From Thiobacillus sp. 63-78 (GTDB lineage: Bacteria > Pseudomonadota > Gammaproteobacteria > Burkholderiales > Thiobacillaceae), in the NCBI GenBank assembly GCA_001899765.1, contig MKWM01000018.1:124001-188000 (forward strand): a DNA stretch of 64,000 nucleotides, in the 5' to 3' direction. Positions within the stretch are counted from its first letter, which is position 1; each line of letters begins with the position of its first letter. Both the position numbers and the translations under genes were made by a program. The notes below the pieces were generated by a model. It was not told the DNA's origin and searched no databases. It saw nothing but the letters and a program-made list of their open reading frames with translations. Positions 44,174-52,113 of this stretch are shown piece by piece.

Positions 44174-45286
44174 TCAGGGCAGGGTCTGCACGCTGACCGA
44201 GAGCACGGCCGGCAGATCGCGCACGATCGCCTGCCAGTGGTCGCCGGCATCCGGCGAGACGTAGACCTGGCCGCCGGTGGTGCCGAAGTAGACGCCGCAG
44301 GCGTCGAGCGTGTCGACCGCCATGGCGTCGCGCAGCACGTTCACGTAGCAATGCTGCTGCGGCAGGCCGTCGGTCAGCGCGTCCCAGGTGCGGCCGCCGG
44401 TTTGGCTGCGATACACGCGCAGCTTGCCCTCCGGCGGGTAGTGCTCGGAATCGCTCTGGATCGGCACGACGTACAGCGTGTCGGGCTCGTGCGCGTGCAC
44501 CGCCATGGCGAAGCCGAAATCGCTGGGCAGGTTGCCGCTGACTTCGACCCACGAATCTCCGGCGTCGTCGCTGCGCATCACGTCCCAGTGCTTCTGCATG
44601 AACAGCGTCTGCGGCCGCGTCGGATGCATCGCGATGCGATGCACGCAATGGCCGATTTCGGCTTCCGGTTCGGGGATGTACTGCGAATGCAGACCACGGT
44701 TGATCGGCTTCCAGCTCGCCCCGGCGTCGTCGCTGCGGAACGCGCCGGCCGCCGAAATCGCCACGTACATTCGCGCCGGATTCACGGGGTCGAGCAGGAG
44801 GGTGTGCAGGCACATGCCGCCGGCGCCCGGCATCCATTTCGCGCCTTGCTGCGCGCGCAGGGCGGGCAGTTCCTGCCAGCTCGCGCCGCCGTCGGTCGAA
44901 CGGAACAGCGCGGCGTCTTCCACCCCCGCGTAGACCGTGTCCGGATCGGTCGGCGAGGGCTCCAGATGCCACACCCGCTTGAACGCCCAGGGTTTCGAAC
45001 TGCCGTCGTAATACAGGTGCGTGCCCGGATCGCCGGCATAGCGGAAATCGTTGCCGACCGGATTCCAGCTCGCGCCGCCGTCGTCGGAACGCTGGATCAC
45101 CTGGCCGAACCAGCTGCTGGTCTGCGAGGCATAAAGCCGGTCGGGATTCGCCGGCGAGCCCGCGATATGAAAAATTTCCCAGCCGCCGAAGAACGGCCCG
45201 CTCACCCGCCAGTCGCGGCGGGCGGCGTCGGAGGTGAGGATGAACGCGCCCTTGCGCGTTCCCACCAAAACACGGATATGGCTCAT
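44174..45286 (-). CDS. BNR/Asp-box beta-propeller protein (sialidase/VPS10-like fold)
   Basis: A 370-residue protein with repeated Asp-box motifs: [48 protein letters not shown] and [12 protein letters not shown]. This points to a six- to seven-bladed propeller. There is no signal peptide, so it is cytoplasmic, unlike most sialidases. It is coupled to the MoaD-like gene. Sialidase activity should not be assumed from the repeats alone. Confidence 0.87.
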   Translation of the reverse strand: MSHIRVLVGTRKGAFILTSDAARRDWRVSGPFFGGWEIFHIAGSPANPDRLYASQTSSWFGQVIQRSDDGGASWNPVGNDFRYAGDPGTHLYYDGSSKPWAFKRVWHLEPSPTDPDTVYAGVEDAALFRSTDGGASWQELPALRAQQGAKWMPGAGGMCLHTLLLDPVNPARMYVAISAAGAFRSDDAGASWKPINRGLHSQYIPEPEAEIGHCVHRIAMHPTRPQTLFMQKHWDVMRSDDAGDSWVEVSGNLPSDFGFAMAVHAHEPDTLYVVPIQSDSEHYPPEGKLRVYRSQTGGRTWDALTDGLPQQHCYVNVLRDAMAVDTLDACGVYFGTTGGQVYVSPDAGDHWQAIVRDLPAVLSVSVQTLP

Positions 45287-45319
45287 GATTACGCTCCTTC
45301 AGCACGTAGCGGCCGCGGC

Positions 45320-45805
45320 TCAGCCGTGTCGCGCCGCCTCGATCACGGCGACGTCGATCTTGCGCATCGTCATCATCGCGTCGAACGCGCGTTTGGCGGC
45401 GGCAGGGTCGGGATCGGCGATCGCTTCCGCCAGCGCCAGCGGGGTGATCTGCCAGGACACCCCCCATTTGTCCTTGCACCAGCCGCATACACTCTCCTCG
45501 CCGCCGTTGCCGACGATCGCGTTCCAGTAGCGGTCCGTTTCGGCCTGGTCGGCGGTGGCGACCTGAAACGAGAAGGCTTCGCTGTGGCTGAACTCGGGTC
45601 CGCCGTTGAGCCCGAGGCAGGGAATGCCCATCACGGTGAAGCGGACCGTCAGCACATCCCCTTCCTTGCCGGACGGGAAATCCCCCGGTGCGTGCCAGAT
45701 CGCGCCGACCGAGGAATCGGGAAAGGTCGCGGCGTAAAACCGTGCCGCGTCTTCTGCGGCCCCGTCGAACCAGAGACAAATGGTGTTCCTGGGGATTTTG
45801 GTCAT
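45320..45805 (-). CDS. VOC family protein (PhnB / 3-demethylubiquinone methyltransferase-like)
   Basis: A 161-residue PhnB-like VOC protein (NTICLWFDGAAEDAARFYAA, FSFQVATADQAETDRYW, CGWCKDKWGVSWQITP). The WCKDKWGVSWQ signature is shared with proteins commonly but wrongly annotated as ubiquinone methyltransferases. ATG 45805 chosen at the conserved TKIPRNTICLWF. It lies between YCII and BNR genes in the sigma cluster. Confidence 0.88.
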   Translation of the reverse strand: MTKIPRNTICLWFDGAAEDAARFYAATFPDSSVGAIWHAPGDFPSGKEGDVLTVRFTVMGIPCLGLNGGPEFSHSEAFSFQVATADQAETDRYWNAIVGNGGEESVCGWCKDKWGVSWQITPLALAEAIADPDPAAAKRAFDAMMTMRKIDVAVIEAARHG

Positions 45806-45821
45806 GACATTTCTCCGGGTT

Positions 45822-46178
45822 TCATTGCACGTAGCACGGCGCGCATTCGCGCACCTCGACGGTGGCGAAACGGGCCGCCGGGCAGGTCTGGGCGATGGCC
45901 AGCGCCTCATCGCGACCGGCGCACTCGATCAGGAAGAAGCCGCCGATCATTTCGCGCGCTTCGGCGAAGGGGCCGTCGATCAGGCTGAGCTGTTCGCCGC
46001 GCCGCTGGATGCGCACGCCGTGGCGGTCCGGGCGCAGCGATTCGCTGGCGACGAGCTGGCCGCGCGCGGCGAGACTCTGGCCGAATTCGACCATCCCGGC
46101 GTAGAGCGCGCGGCCCTCGTCCTCGCTGCGGGCGTCGCGCTGGCCGCGCGGCTCGACGATCATCAACATATATCTCAT
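45822..46178 (-). CDS. YCII/DGPF-domain protein
   Basis: A 118-residue YCII protein (MRYMLMIVEPRGQRDARSED; LSLIDGPFAEAREMIGGFF). It ends with two extra cysteine-containing residues (VRECAPCYVQ). Start ATG 46178 is 22 bp after the preceding VOC stop. It is the second of three paralogues in the cluster. Confidence 0.87.
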   Translation of the reverse strand: MRYMLMIVEPRGQRDARSEDEGRALYAGMVEFGQSLAARGQLVASESLRPDRHGVRIQRRGEQLSLIDGPFAEAREMIGGFFLIECAGRDEALAIAQTCPAARFATVEVRECAPCYVQ

Positions 46179-46200
46179 TGCAGCCTCCATATGGCCGGGT

Positions 46201-46581
46201 TCATTGCATCGAATGCAGGCCGACGAGGTTGCCCTCGGTGTCGTGGACGAGCGCGATGTGGCCGTATTCGCCGATGGCCGTTTTCGCGCGGAACAGGCGG
46301 CCGCCGGCTTCGGCGGCGCGTTGCGCCTCGACCGCGCAGTCTTCGCAGCCAAAGTAGACCAGTATGCCGCCGCCGCCCGGGCGCACCCCGTCCATTTTCA
46401 CCAGCGTGCCGCCCGCCCCGACGCGGTCCATGCCCATGGGGAAGGCCCACATTTCCAGCCCGCCCAGACTGTCCGGGCAGTTCAGGCTTTCCAGCGTCAG
46501 GCCCAGCGTGCGTTCGTAGAAGGCGCGCGCCCGCGCCATATCGTCGACGTAAATCTCGAACCAGATAACGGGGTTGTTCAT
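46201..46581 (-). CDS. VOC family protein
   Basis: A 126-residue glyoxalase-fold protein (VIWFEIYVDDMARARAFYER, then GHIALVHDTEGNLVGLHSM). The paired beta-alpha-beta modules and the GEYG region fit metal-binding VOC enzymes. ATG 46581 was selected from the conserved N terminus. Third VOC gene of the cluster; function unknown. Confidence 0.88.
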   Translation of the reverse strand: MNNPVIWFEIYVDDMARARAFYERTLGLTLESLNCPDSLGGLEMWAFPMGMDRVGAGGTLVKMDGVRPGGGGILVYFGCEDCAVEAQRAAEAGGRLFRAKTAIGEYGHIALVHDTEGNLVGLHSMQ

Positions 46582-46604
46582 GGGTTTCTCCTCGGTGTAG
46601 GGAT

Positions 46605-47033
46605 TCAGGCAGCGTTGCCGGAAAGCGCGGTCCGCTTCAGGCGTTCGACCTCCGGCAACGGTCCGAAATCGTCCAGCTCGTAGAGCAGCCGCACCTCGAT
46701 TTCCGCCGGCCTGCCGCGCCCGGCCGGGTTGGGGAAGCGCCGCGCCCACTCCATCGCCTCGGCGCGCGATCTCACCTGGATGAGGGTGTAGCCGGCGATC
46801 AGTTCCTTCGTTTCGGCGAAGGGGCCGTCGATCACGGTGCGCGCGTCGCCGTCGTAGCGGATGCGCCAGCCCTGCGAGCTGGGTTTCAGCCCCGAACCGT
46901 CGAGCAGCACGCCGGCCTTCATCAATTGTTCATGGTAGTCGGTCATGTCGGCCAGCAACCGGGGATCGGCGTTCACCGGACTGGTTTCGGCCTCGGATTC
47001 GGCGCTGGCCTTGACGATGATCATGTAGCGCAT
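46605..47033 (-). CDS. YCII/DGPF-domain protein (first gene of the ECF42 cluster)
   Basis: A 142-residue YCII protein (MRYMIIVKASAESEAETSP; TVIDGPFAETKELIAGYTLI) with a longer C terminus than its paralogues. It is the 5'-most gene of the minus-strand cluster, so the operon promoter should lie in 47034-47240, where an ECF-type promoter could direct autoregulation (inference). Confidence 0.87.
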   Translation of the reverse strand: MRYMIIVKASAESEAETSPVNADPRLLADMTDYHEQLMKAGVLLDGSGLKPSSQGWRIRYDGDARTVIDGPFAETKELIAGYTLIQVRSRAEAMEWARRFPNPAGRGRPAEIEVRLLYELDDFGPLPEVERLKRTALSGNAA

Positions 47034-47242
47034 GGGTGTCTCCTTGATGAAGCAGCGGCCAGACGGCCTGCTTGTCCACACGACGCGCGAACCGCAGCGG
47101 AATCGACATGTCCCGCAAAAAAATTCCGGCGCGGCCCTGGCCTGTCATGGGCAGGCTGCGGGGCATCGAGAACCACCGCGAGCATGGGCCCTTCGAATAA
47201 CCGCCTTACCGCACACGCTACAATCTCCGCAAAGGGGGATCG

Positions 47243-47350
47243 ATGGCAAACAACGAAGCTTTTTCGCGCGTCGTCATCCAATCACAGCAATCCGCCGCCA
47301 CCGCCAAGGCCACTTTCGACGCCTTGCTGGCGCGTGCATTTTCCCGGTAG
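47243..47350 (+). pseudogene. 35-residue hybrid remnant, possibly of type I restriction genes
   Basis: ATG 47243 follows a strong AAAGGGGG site and reads MANNEAFSRVVIQSQQSAA then KATFDALLARAFSR to TAG at 47350. The first ten residues resemble HsdR-type starts and the last eleven resemble HsdS C termini (LL.RAF). The simplest reading is a scar of an internal deletion joining two restriction genes, but similarity over so few residues is weak. Confidence 0.35.
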
Positions 47351-47364
47351 CGCCCCTGCGATAT

Positions 47365-47378
47365 CCGTGGTTGTAAAG
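47365..47378 (+). repeat. Partial copy of the srkA palindromic repeat
   Basis: CCGTGGTTGTAAAG repeats 14 bases from the middle of the 57-bp units in srkA. It is the only other copy noticed in the window and lies between a gene scar and the RloAB operator. Confidence 0.5.
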
Positions 47379-47385
47379 TTCGTTA

Positions 47386-47429
47386 TTAACTCATATTATC
47401 AACAAATATTTGTTTGTAATGTGAGTTAA
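47386..47429. promoter_or_regulatory. 44-bp imperfect palindrome in front of rloA
   Basis: The arms TTAACTCA (47386-47393) and TGAGTTAA (47422-47429) are exact complements, and the centre AACAAATATTTGTT (47401-47414) is itself a perfect 14-bp palindrome. Across the 44 bp all but three base pairs match. It is very AT-rich in a GC-rich genome and abuts the ribosome site AAAGGAG of rloA, so it could be an operator, a cruciform or an mRNA hairpin hiding the start. Confidence 0.7.
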
Positions 47430-47440
47430 AGGAGATATTC

Positions 47441-48628
47441 ATGCTCCACAGCTACGCTTTCTCCAATTTTCAGTCGTTCCGTGAGCGCACGGAGGTTGAC
47501 CTGACGCTGAGCCGCAAGGTGGCGCTGACCGACTGGATGGCCGAGTCGGAGACGGGTGACCGGGTTTCCAAGCTGATGGCCGTGATCGGTCCCAACGGCA
47601 GTGGCAAGACCGCCTTGCTGAAGCCGTTGGTGTTCATGAGCTGGTTTACCGGCCAATCCTTTCAGCAGCCGGTGGATGCGGGTATCCCCGCCGCGCCGCA
47701 TTCGGCAGCGCCGGACGAACCCTGCGAATTCGAGGCCATGGCAACCGATTCGGAGGGCAGGCTCTGGCGCTATGTATTGCGCTGCACACCCCAGCGGGTG
47801 CTGCATGAGGCCCTTTACCAGAAGCGGGAACGCTTTGGTTATGTGTTCGTGCGGGATTGGGATGCGCAATCCCGGCGTTACACGGTGAAGCAGCAGGATT
47901 TCGGCCTGCCGGCTGCCGAGGCGCGCAAGGTGCGGCCGAATGTTTCGCTGATTTCCTGGGCGGCCCAGTTTGGCGTGCCGTTGGCTACGCGCCTGGCCAA
48001 CCAGGGCGTGGTCAGCAATGTCAACGTGTTGGGCCGCGTGCCCATGGGCGACCAGGCTGTGTTGGCAGCGGCGGAGCACTTCGCCCTGCATGAAAATCAG
48101 AAGACATGGATGAGCCGGTTGCTGGCGACCTGGGATTTGGGCCTGTCTGGCGTGGCGCTTGGGCAGATTCCCGTCAACGATCCACAGCAACCGGGCAGAA
48201 AGGTATGGTTTCCCTTTGGCCAGCATCGCAGCCGGGGTGTCGATTTTCAGTTGCCCTTTGCCCTGGAATCCAGCGGCACCCAGGGTGCTTTCGTGCTCTT
48301 GTCGCGGCTGTTGCAGACGCTGGAAATCGGCGGGCTGGCGGTCATCGACGAATTCGAGAATGACCTGCATCCCCACATGCTGGAGCCCATTCTGGATTTG
48401 TTTGCCAACCCCGCAACCAACCCAAATCAGGCGCAGTTATTGTTTACCTGCCATGCAATGGAGGTGCTCAACCTGATTCACAAGTCCCAGGTCATGCTGG
48501 TGCAGAAGAATCCGGGCTGCGAGAGTTCGGCGAGCCGCCTGGACGCGGTAGAAGGTATCCGCAGCGACGACAACTTCTACGCCAAATACATGGCGGGCGC
48601 CTATGGCGCCGTGCCGGTATTCGAGTAA
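47441..48628 (+). CDS. rloA: RloA/AbiLi-like AAA+ ATPase
   Basis: A 395-residue ABC/SMC-type ATPase. The N terminus LHSYAFSNFQSFRERTEVDL leads to Walker A VIGPNGSGKTALLK near residue 49. The signature region is SSGTQGAFVLLSRLL near 280, Walker B LAVIDEFENDLHPHM near 301, and LLFTCHAMEVLN near 337 supplies the switch His. It is the ATPase half of the RloAB/AbiL pair linked to restriction loci and phage abortive infection. Its GC content is lower than its flanks, indicating transfer. Confidence 0.85.
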   Translation: MLHSYAFSNFQSFRERTEVDLTLSRKVALTDWMAESETGDRVSKLMAVIGPNGSGKTALLKPLVFMSWFTGQSFQQPVDAGIPAAPHSAAPDEPCEFEAMATDSEGRLWRYVLRCTPQRVLHEALYQKRERFGYVFVRDWDAQSRRYTVKQQDFGLPAAEARKVRPNVSLISWAAQFGVPLATRLANQGVVSNVNVLGRVPMGDQAVLAAAEHFALHENQKTWMSRLLATWDLGLSGVALGQIPVNDPQQPGRKVWFPFGQHRSRGVDFQLPFALESSGTQGAFVLLSRLLQTLEIGGLAVIDEFENDLHPHMLEPILDLFANPATNPNQAQLLFTCHAMEVLNLIHKSQVMLVQKNPGCESSASRLDAVEGIRSDDNFYAKYMAGAYGAVPVFE

Positions 48629-48632
48629 GCAC

Positions 48633-49130
48633 ATGGCGATCTGGAAAGCGCAAAGAACCCTGCTGATCGTGGGCGAGGGCTACCACGAGGAAGCGTTTCT
48701 CAATCATGTGCGGCAGATTTACGCTCCGCGAGGTTGCGGCCTGGCGGTGACCATCAAGAACGCACGCGGAAAGGGCGCCATGCACGTTGTTGACTGGACG
48801 ATCAAGCAGATTGCCAACGCGCATTTCGATGTCGTCGCGGCCATGCTGGATACCGACGAAGACTGGTCGCCAAGCGTAGCAAAACAGGCACGGAAGAAAA
48901 AAATCCAGGTCCTGCCCTCCGATCCCTGCTTCGATGCGCTCATGTTGCGTGTGCTGGGTATGAACGCGGAGGGCGAAGCGAAAGCGCTCAAAAAGAAGCT
49001 GGCACCTTATCTGGGTAACGATCCCACCCAGCGCAAGAACTATGAACCCCACTTTGGCAAGGACTGTCTTGAAGCGGGCCGAACCAGGGAACCGACCATC
49101 GACGCCTTGCTCAAGTTGTTTGGGGCATAA
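48633..49130 (+). CDS. rloB: RloB/AbiLii-like TOPRIM nuclease domain protein
   Basis: A 165-residue protein with a TOPRIM-like core: LLIVGEGYHEEAFLNHV (invariant Glu) near residue 10 and AAMLDTDEDW near 70 (DxD motif). The remainder is basic (KQARKKKIQVLPSDPCFDAL). RloB is expected to be the effector nuclease activated by the RloA ATPase. It starts four bases after the rloA stop and is convergent with nirD, only eight bases apart, with no terminator visible. Confidence 0.85.
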   Translation: MAIWKAQRTLLIVGEGYHEEAFLNHVRQIYAPRGCGLAVTIKNARGKGAMHVVDWTIKQIANAHFDVVAAMLDTDEDWSPSVAKQARKKKIQVLPSDPCFDALMLRVLGMNAEGEAKALKKKLAPYLGNDPTQRKNYEPHFGKDCLEAGRTREPTIDALLKLFGA

Positions 49131-49138
49131 CGATAGCC

Positions 49139-49471
49139 TCACGCCGTCGCGCGGCCGATCGCCGTCAGGTCCAGCCACACGCGGCCGTCCTCGATCCTGA
49201 CCGGGAATTCCCGCGCGCAGCCTTCGTCCGGCGCCGCCGCGCAGCCGGAGTCGAGCTCGACGTTCCAGCCGTGCAGCGGGCAGGTCACTTTTTTGCCATG
49301 CACGATGCCCTGCGACAGCGGCCCGCCCTTGTGCGGGCAGCGGTCTTCCAGCGCAAAAATATTGTCTTCGGCATTGCGGAAGACGGCGATATCGATGTCG
49401 GCGTGGCGCACCACGCGTGCGCCGGGCCGCGGAATGTCGGCCACGGCCAGAATATCGATCCAGTGATTCAT
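49139..49471 (-). CDS. nirD: Nitrite reductase small subunit NirD (Rieske-type)
   Basis: A 110-residue Rieske-fold subunit (DILAVADIPRPGARVVRHAD). The [2Fe-2S] ligands are LEDRCPHKGGPLSQG and TCPLHGWNVEL, i.e. C-x-H...C-x-x-H, so the cluster may be bound, although many NirD proteins lack it. It assists NirB in NADH-dependent reduction of nitrite to ammonium. It follows nirB by 13 bp. Confidence 0.94.
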   Translation of the reverse strand: MNHWIDILAVADIPRPGARVVRHADIDIAVFRNAEDNIFALEDRCPHKGGPLSQGIVHGKKVTCPLHGWNVELDSGCAAAPDEGCAREFPVRIEDGRVWLDLTAIGRATA

Positions 49472-49484
49472 GCGGCAGCCTCCT

Positions 49485-51944
49485 TCAGGCGATGACGGTT
49501 TCGAATTCGTGCGCGAGCTTGCCTTCTTTCGCGCGCTCGACCCAGGGATCTTTTTCCACGGACAGCGCGAACAGCAGGCGTTCGTACAGCGCGCGGCGGT
49601 TGTCCGCGTCGTCGAGCACGCGCTGCTTCACGTAGTCCAGCCCCACGCGCTCCAGGTAGTGCACGGTGCGGTCGAGGTAGCGCGCCTCCTCGCGGTACAA
49701 CTGCAGGAAGGCGCCGACGTATTCGAGTACCTCGTCGGGGGTCTTCACCTTGACCAGGAACTGCGCGACCTCGGTCTTGATGCCGCCGTTGCCGCCGACG
49801 TAGATTTCCCAGCCGGAATCGACGCCGATGATGCCGACGTCCTTGATCGCGACTTCGGCGCAGTTCCTTGGGCAGCCCGATACCGCGAGCTTGACCTTGT
49901 GCGGCGCCCACATCTTGAAGAAGACTTTTTCGAGGTCGATGCCCATCTGCGTCGAATCCTGGGTGCCGAAGCGGCACCACTCGGAACCGACGCAGGTTTT
50001 CACCGTGCGCAAGGCTTTTCCGTAGGCGTGGCCGGACGGCATGTCGAGGTCGGCCCATACCTTCGGCAGGTCTGCCTTCTTCACGCCCAGCAGGTCGATG
50101 CGCTGGCCGCCGGTGACCTTGACCGTGGGGATGGCGTATTTCTCGGCGACCTCGGCGATGCGGCGCAGCTCGGCCGGCGTGGTGATCCCGCCCCACATAC
50201 GCGGGATCACCGAGTAGCTGCCGTCCTTCTGAATGTTCGCGTGCGCCCGCTCGTTGATGAAGCGCGACTGCGGATCGTCCTCGGCCTCACCCGGCCAGGT
50301 CGAGAGCAGGTAGTAGTTGAGCGCGGGCCGGCAGCTCGCGCAGCCGTCGGGCGTACGCCATTCCATGAAGGTCATCACCTGCGGAATTGTCAGCAGCTTG
50401 TTGTTGCGGATCGCCGCACGCACGTCCTCGTGAGTGTAGTCGGTGCAGCCGCACACGCTCTTTTTCTTCGGCGCGGCCGAGTAGTCGCCGCCGGCGGTGA
50501 AGGCGAGGATCTGCTCGACCAGCCCGGTGCACGAACCGCACGACGATGACGCCTTGGTGTGCTTCCTCACATCTTCCAGCGTGAACAGGCCTTTCTCGCG
50601 GATGGCCTTGACGATGTCGCCCTTGCACACGCCATTGCAGCCGCACACCTCCATGTCGTCGGTCATGCCTGCGGCGCGGTGGTGTCCCTGATGACCGAGA
50701 TTGCCGCAGTGGTCCTGGCCGAACATCAAATGATCGCGTAATCCGGACACGTCCTTGCCGTCGCGCAGCAGCGCGAAATACCAGGCGCCGTCGACGGTGT
50801 CGCCGACCATCACGCCGCCGACCAGTTTGTCGTCCTTGATGACGAGCTTTTTGTAGACGCCGCCGATGGGATCGGAATAGAGCAGGGTTTCGGTGCCCTC
50901 GCCGCCGAGGAAATCGCCGGCCGAGAAGAGATCGATGCCGGTGACCTTGAGCCTGGTCGAGGTCACCGAGCCCTCATAGCGGCCGATGCCGTACTGCGCC
51001 AGATGGTTGGCCGCCACCCTGGCCTGCTCGAACAGCGGCGCGACGAGGCCGTAGGCGATGCCGCGATGCGCGGCGCACTCGCCAATCGAATAAATGCGCG
51101 GATCGGTCACGGTCTGCAAGGTGTCGCTGACGACGATGCCGCGGTTGCAGTGGAGACCGGCGGATTCGGCGAGTGTGGTGTTGGGGCGGATGCCGACGGC
51201 CATCACCACCAGATCGGCGGGCGCCTCGCTGCCGTCCTTGAAACGGATCGCCGCGACGCGGCCGCCCGGGCCGGCGACGAGTTCGCCGGTCTGCTTCTGC
51301 AACAGGAAGCGCATGCCCCTGGCTTCCAGCGATTGCTGCAGCAACCGCGCGGCGGGCTCGTCGAGCTGGCGTTCCATCAGCCACGGCCCGAGGTGCACCA
51401 CCGACACATCCATGCCGCGCTTCATCAGGCCGTTGGCGGCTTCGAGCCCCAGCAGGCCGCCGCCGATGACGATCGCATGTTTATAGGCGCTGGACGCGCG
51501 GATCATCGCGTCGACGTCGGCGATGTCGCGGAAGCCGATCACGCCTTCGAGGCCGGCGCCGGACACCGGCAGGATGAAGGGTTCGGAACCGGTGGCGAGC
51601 AGCAGGCGGTCGTAACCGGCGCGGGTGCCGTCGCCGGTTTCGACCACGCGTGCGGTGCGGTCGATCTTCACCACTTTCTTGCCGAGGTGCAGCGCGATGC
51701 CGTTTTCCTTGTACCAGTCGAGCGGATTCAGCACGATGTCGGCGACCGTCTGCTCGCCCGCGAGCACCGGCGACAGCAGGATGCGGTTGTAGTGGGGGTG
51801 CGGCTCGGCGCCGAACACGGTGATGTCGTAGAGGTCGGGCGCCAGCTTCAGCAATTCTTCCAGCGTGCGCACCCCGGCCATGCCGTTGCCGACCATGACC
51901 AGCTTCATCCTGGGACCGCGCCCCAGCGGCGTACTCATATCCAT
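49485..51944 (-). CDS. nirB: NADH-dependent nitrite reductase large subunit NirB
   Basis: An approximately 819-residue assimilatory nitrite reductase. The N-terminal FAD/NAD domain starts MKLVMVGNGMAGVRTLEEL; two BFD-like [2Fe-2S] segments follow (CGCNGVCKGDIVKAI and CGCTDYTHEDVRAAI near residues 420-490). The sirohaem/[4Fe-4S] domain has CVGSEWCRFG and CPRNCAEVAIKDVGI. MDMSTPLG at 51944, preceded by GGAGTGACGAG, was taken as the start; 51908 is an alternative. It reduces nitrite produced by NasA. Confidence 0.94.
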   Translation of the reverse strand: MDMSTPLGRGPRMKLVMVGNGMAGVRTLEELLKLAPDLYDITVFGAEPHPHYNRILLSPVLAGEQTVADIVLNPLDWYKENGIALHLGKKVVKIDRTARVVETGDGTRAGYDRLLLATGSEPFILPVSGAGLEGVIGFRDIADVDAMIRASSAYKHAIVIGGGLLGLEAANGLMKRGMDVSVVHLGPWLMERQLDEPAARLLQQSLEARGMRFLLQKQTGELVAGPGGRVAAIRFKDGSEAPADLVVMAVGIRPNTTLAESAGLHCNRGIVVSDTLQTVTDPRIYSIGECAAHRGIAYGLVAPLFEQARVAANHLAQYGIGRYEGSVTSTRLKVTGIDLFSAGDFLGGEGTETLLYSDPIGGVYKKLVIKDDKLVGGVMVGDTVDGAWYFALLRDGKDVSGLRDHLMFGQDHCGNLGHQGHHRAAGMTDDMEVCGCNGVCKGDIVKAIREKGLFTLEDVRKHTKASSSCGSCTGLVEQILAFTAGGDYSAAPKKKSVCGCTDYTHEDVRAAIRNNKLLTIPQVMTFMEWRTPDGCASCRPALNYYLLSTWPGEAEDDPQSRFINERAHANIQKDGSYSVIPRMWGGITTPAELRRIAEVAEKYAIPTVKVTGGQRIDLLGVKKADLPKVWADLDMPSGHAYGKALRTVKTCVGSEWCRFGTQDSTQMGIDLEKVFFKMWAPHKVKLAVSGCPRNCAEVAIKDVGIIGVDSGWEIYVGGNGGIKTEVAQFLVKVKTPDEVLEYVGAFLQLYREEARYLDRTVHYLERVGLDYVKQRVLDDADNRRALYERLLFALSVEKDPWVERAKEGKLAHEFETVIA

Positions 51945-52113
51945 CTCGTCACTCCAAACATGAAGACTCAAAACGATGACCGGGAGGCGTCGCGGCATCC
52001 GCGCTGTCTGCCGTCGCACTCATCACGCATTCAGCAATCGCCGTGCCACGGCGTCGGCGCTCGGCAAGCGCCTTGTTTGCAAAGGGTTCCGGAAGCGTCT
52101 GGCACGCATCTGC

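Noticed and set aside
44174..45286. Sialidase annotation for the BNR protein
   Set aside because: Asp-box repeats only show a propeller fold; no signal peptide and no catalytic Arg triad or FRIP motif could be identified.
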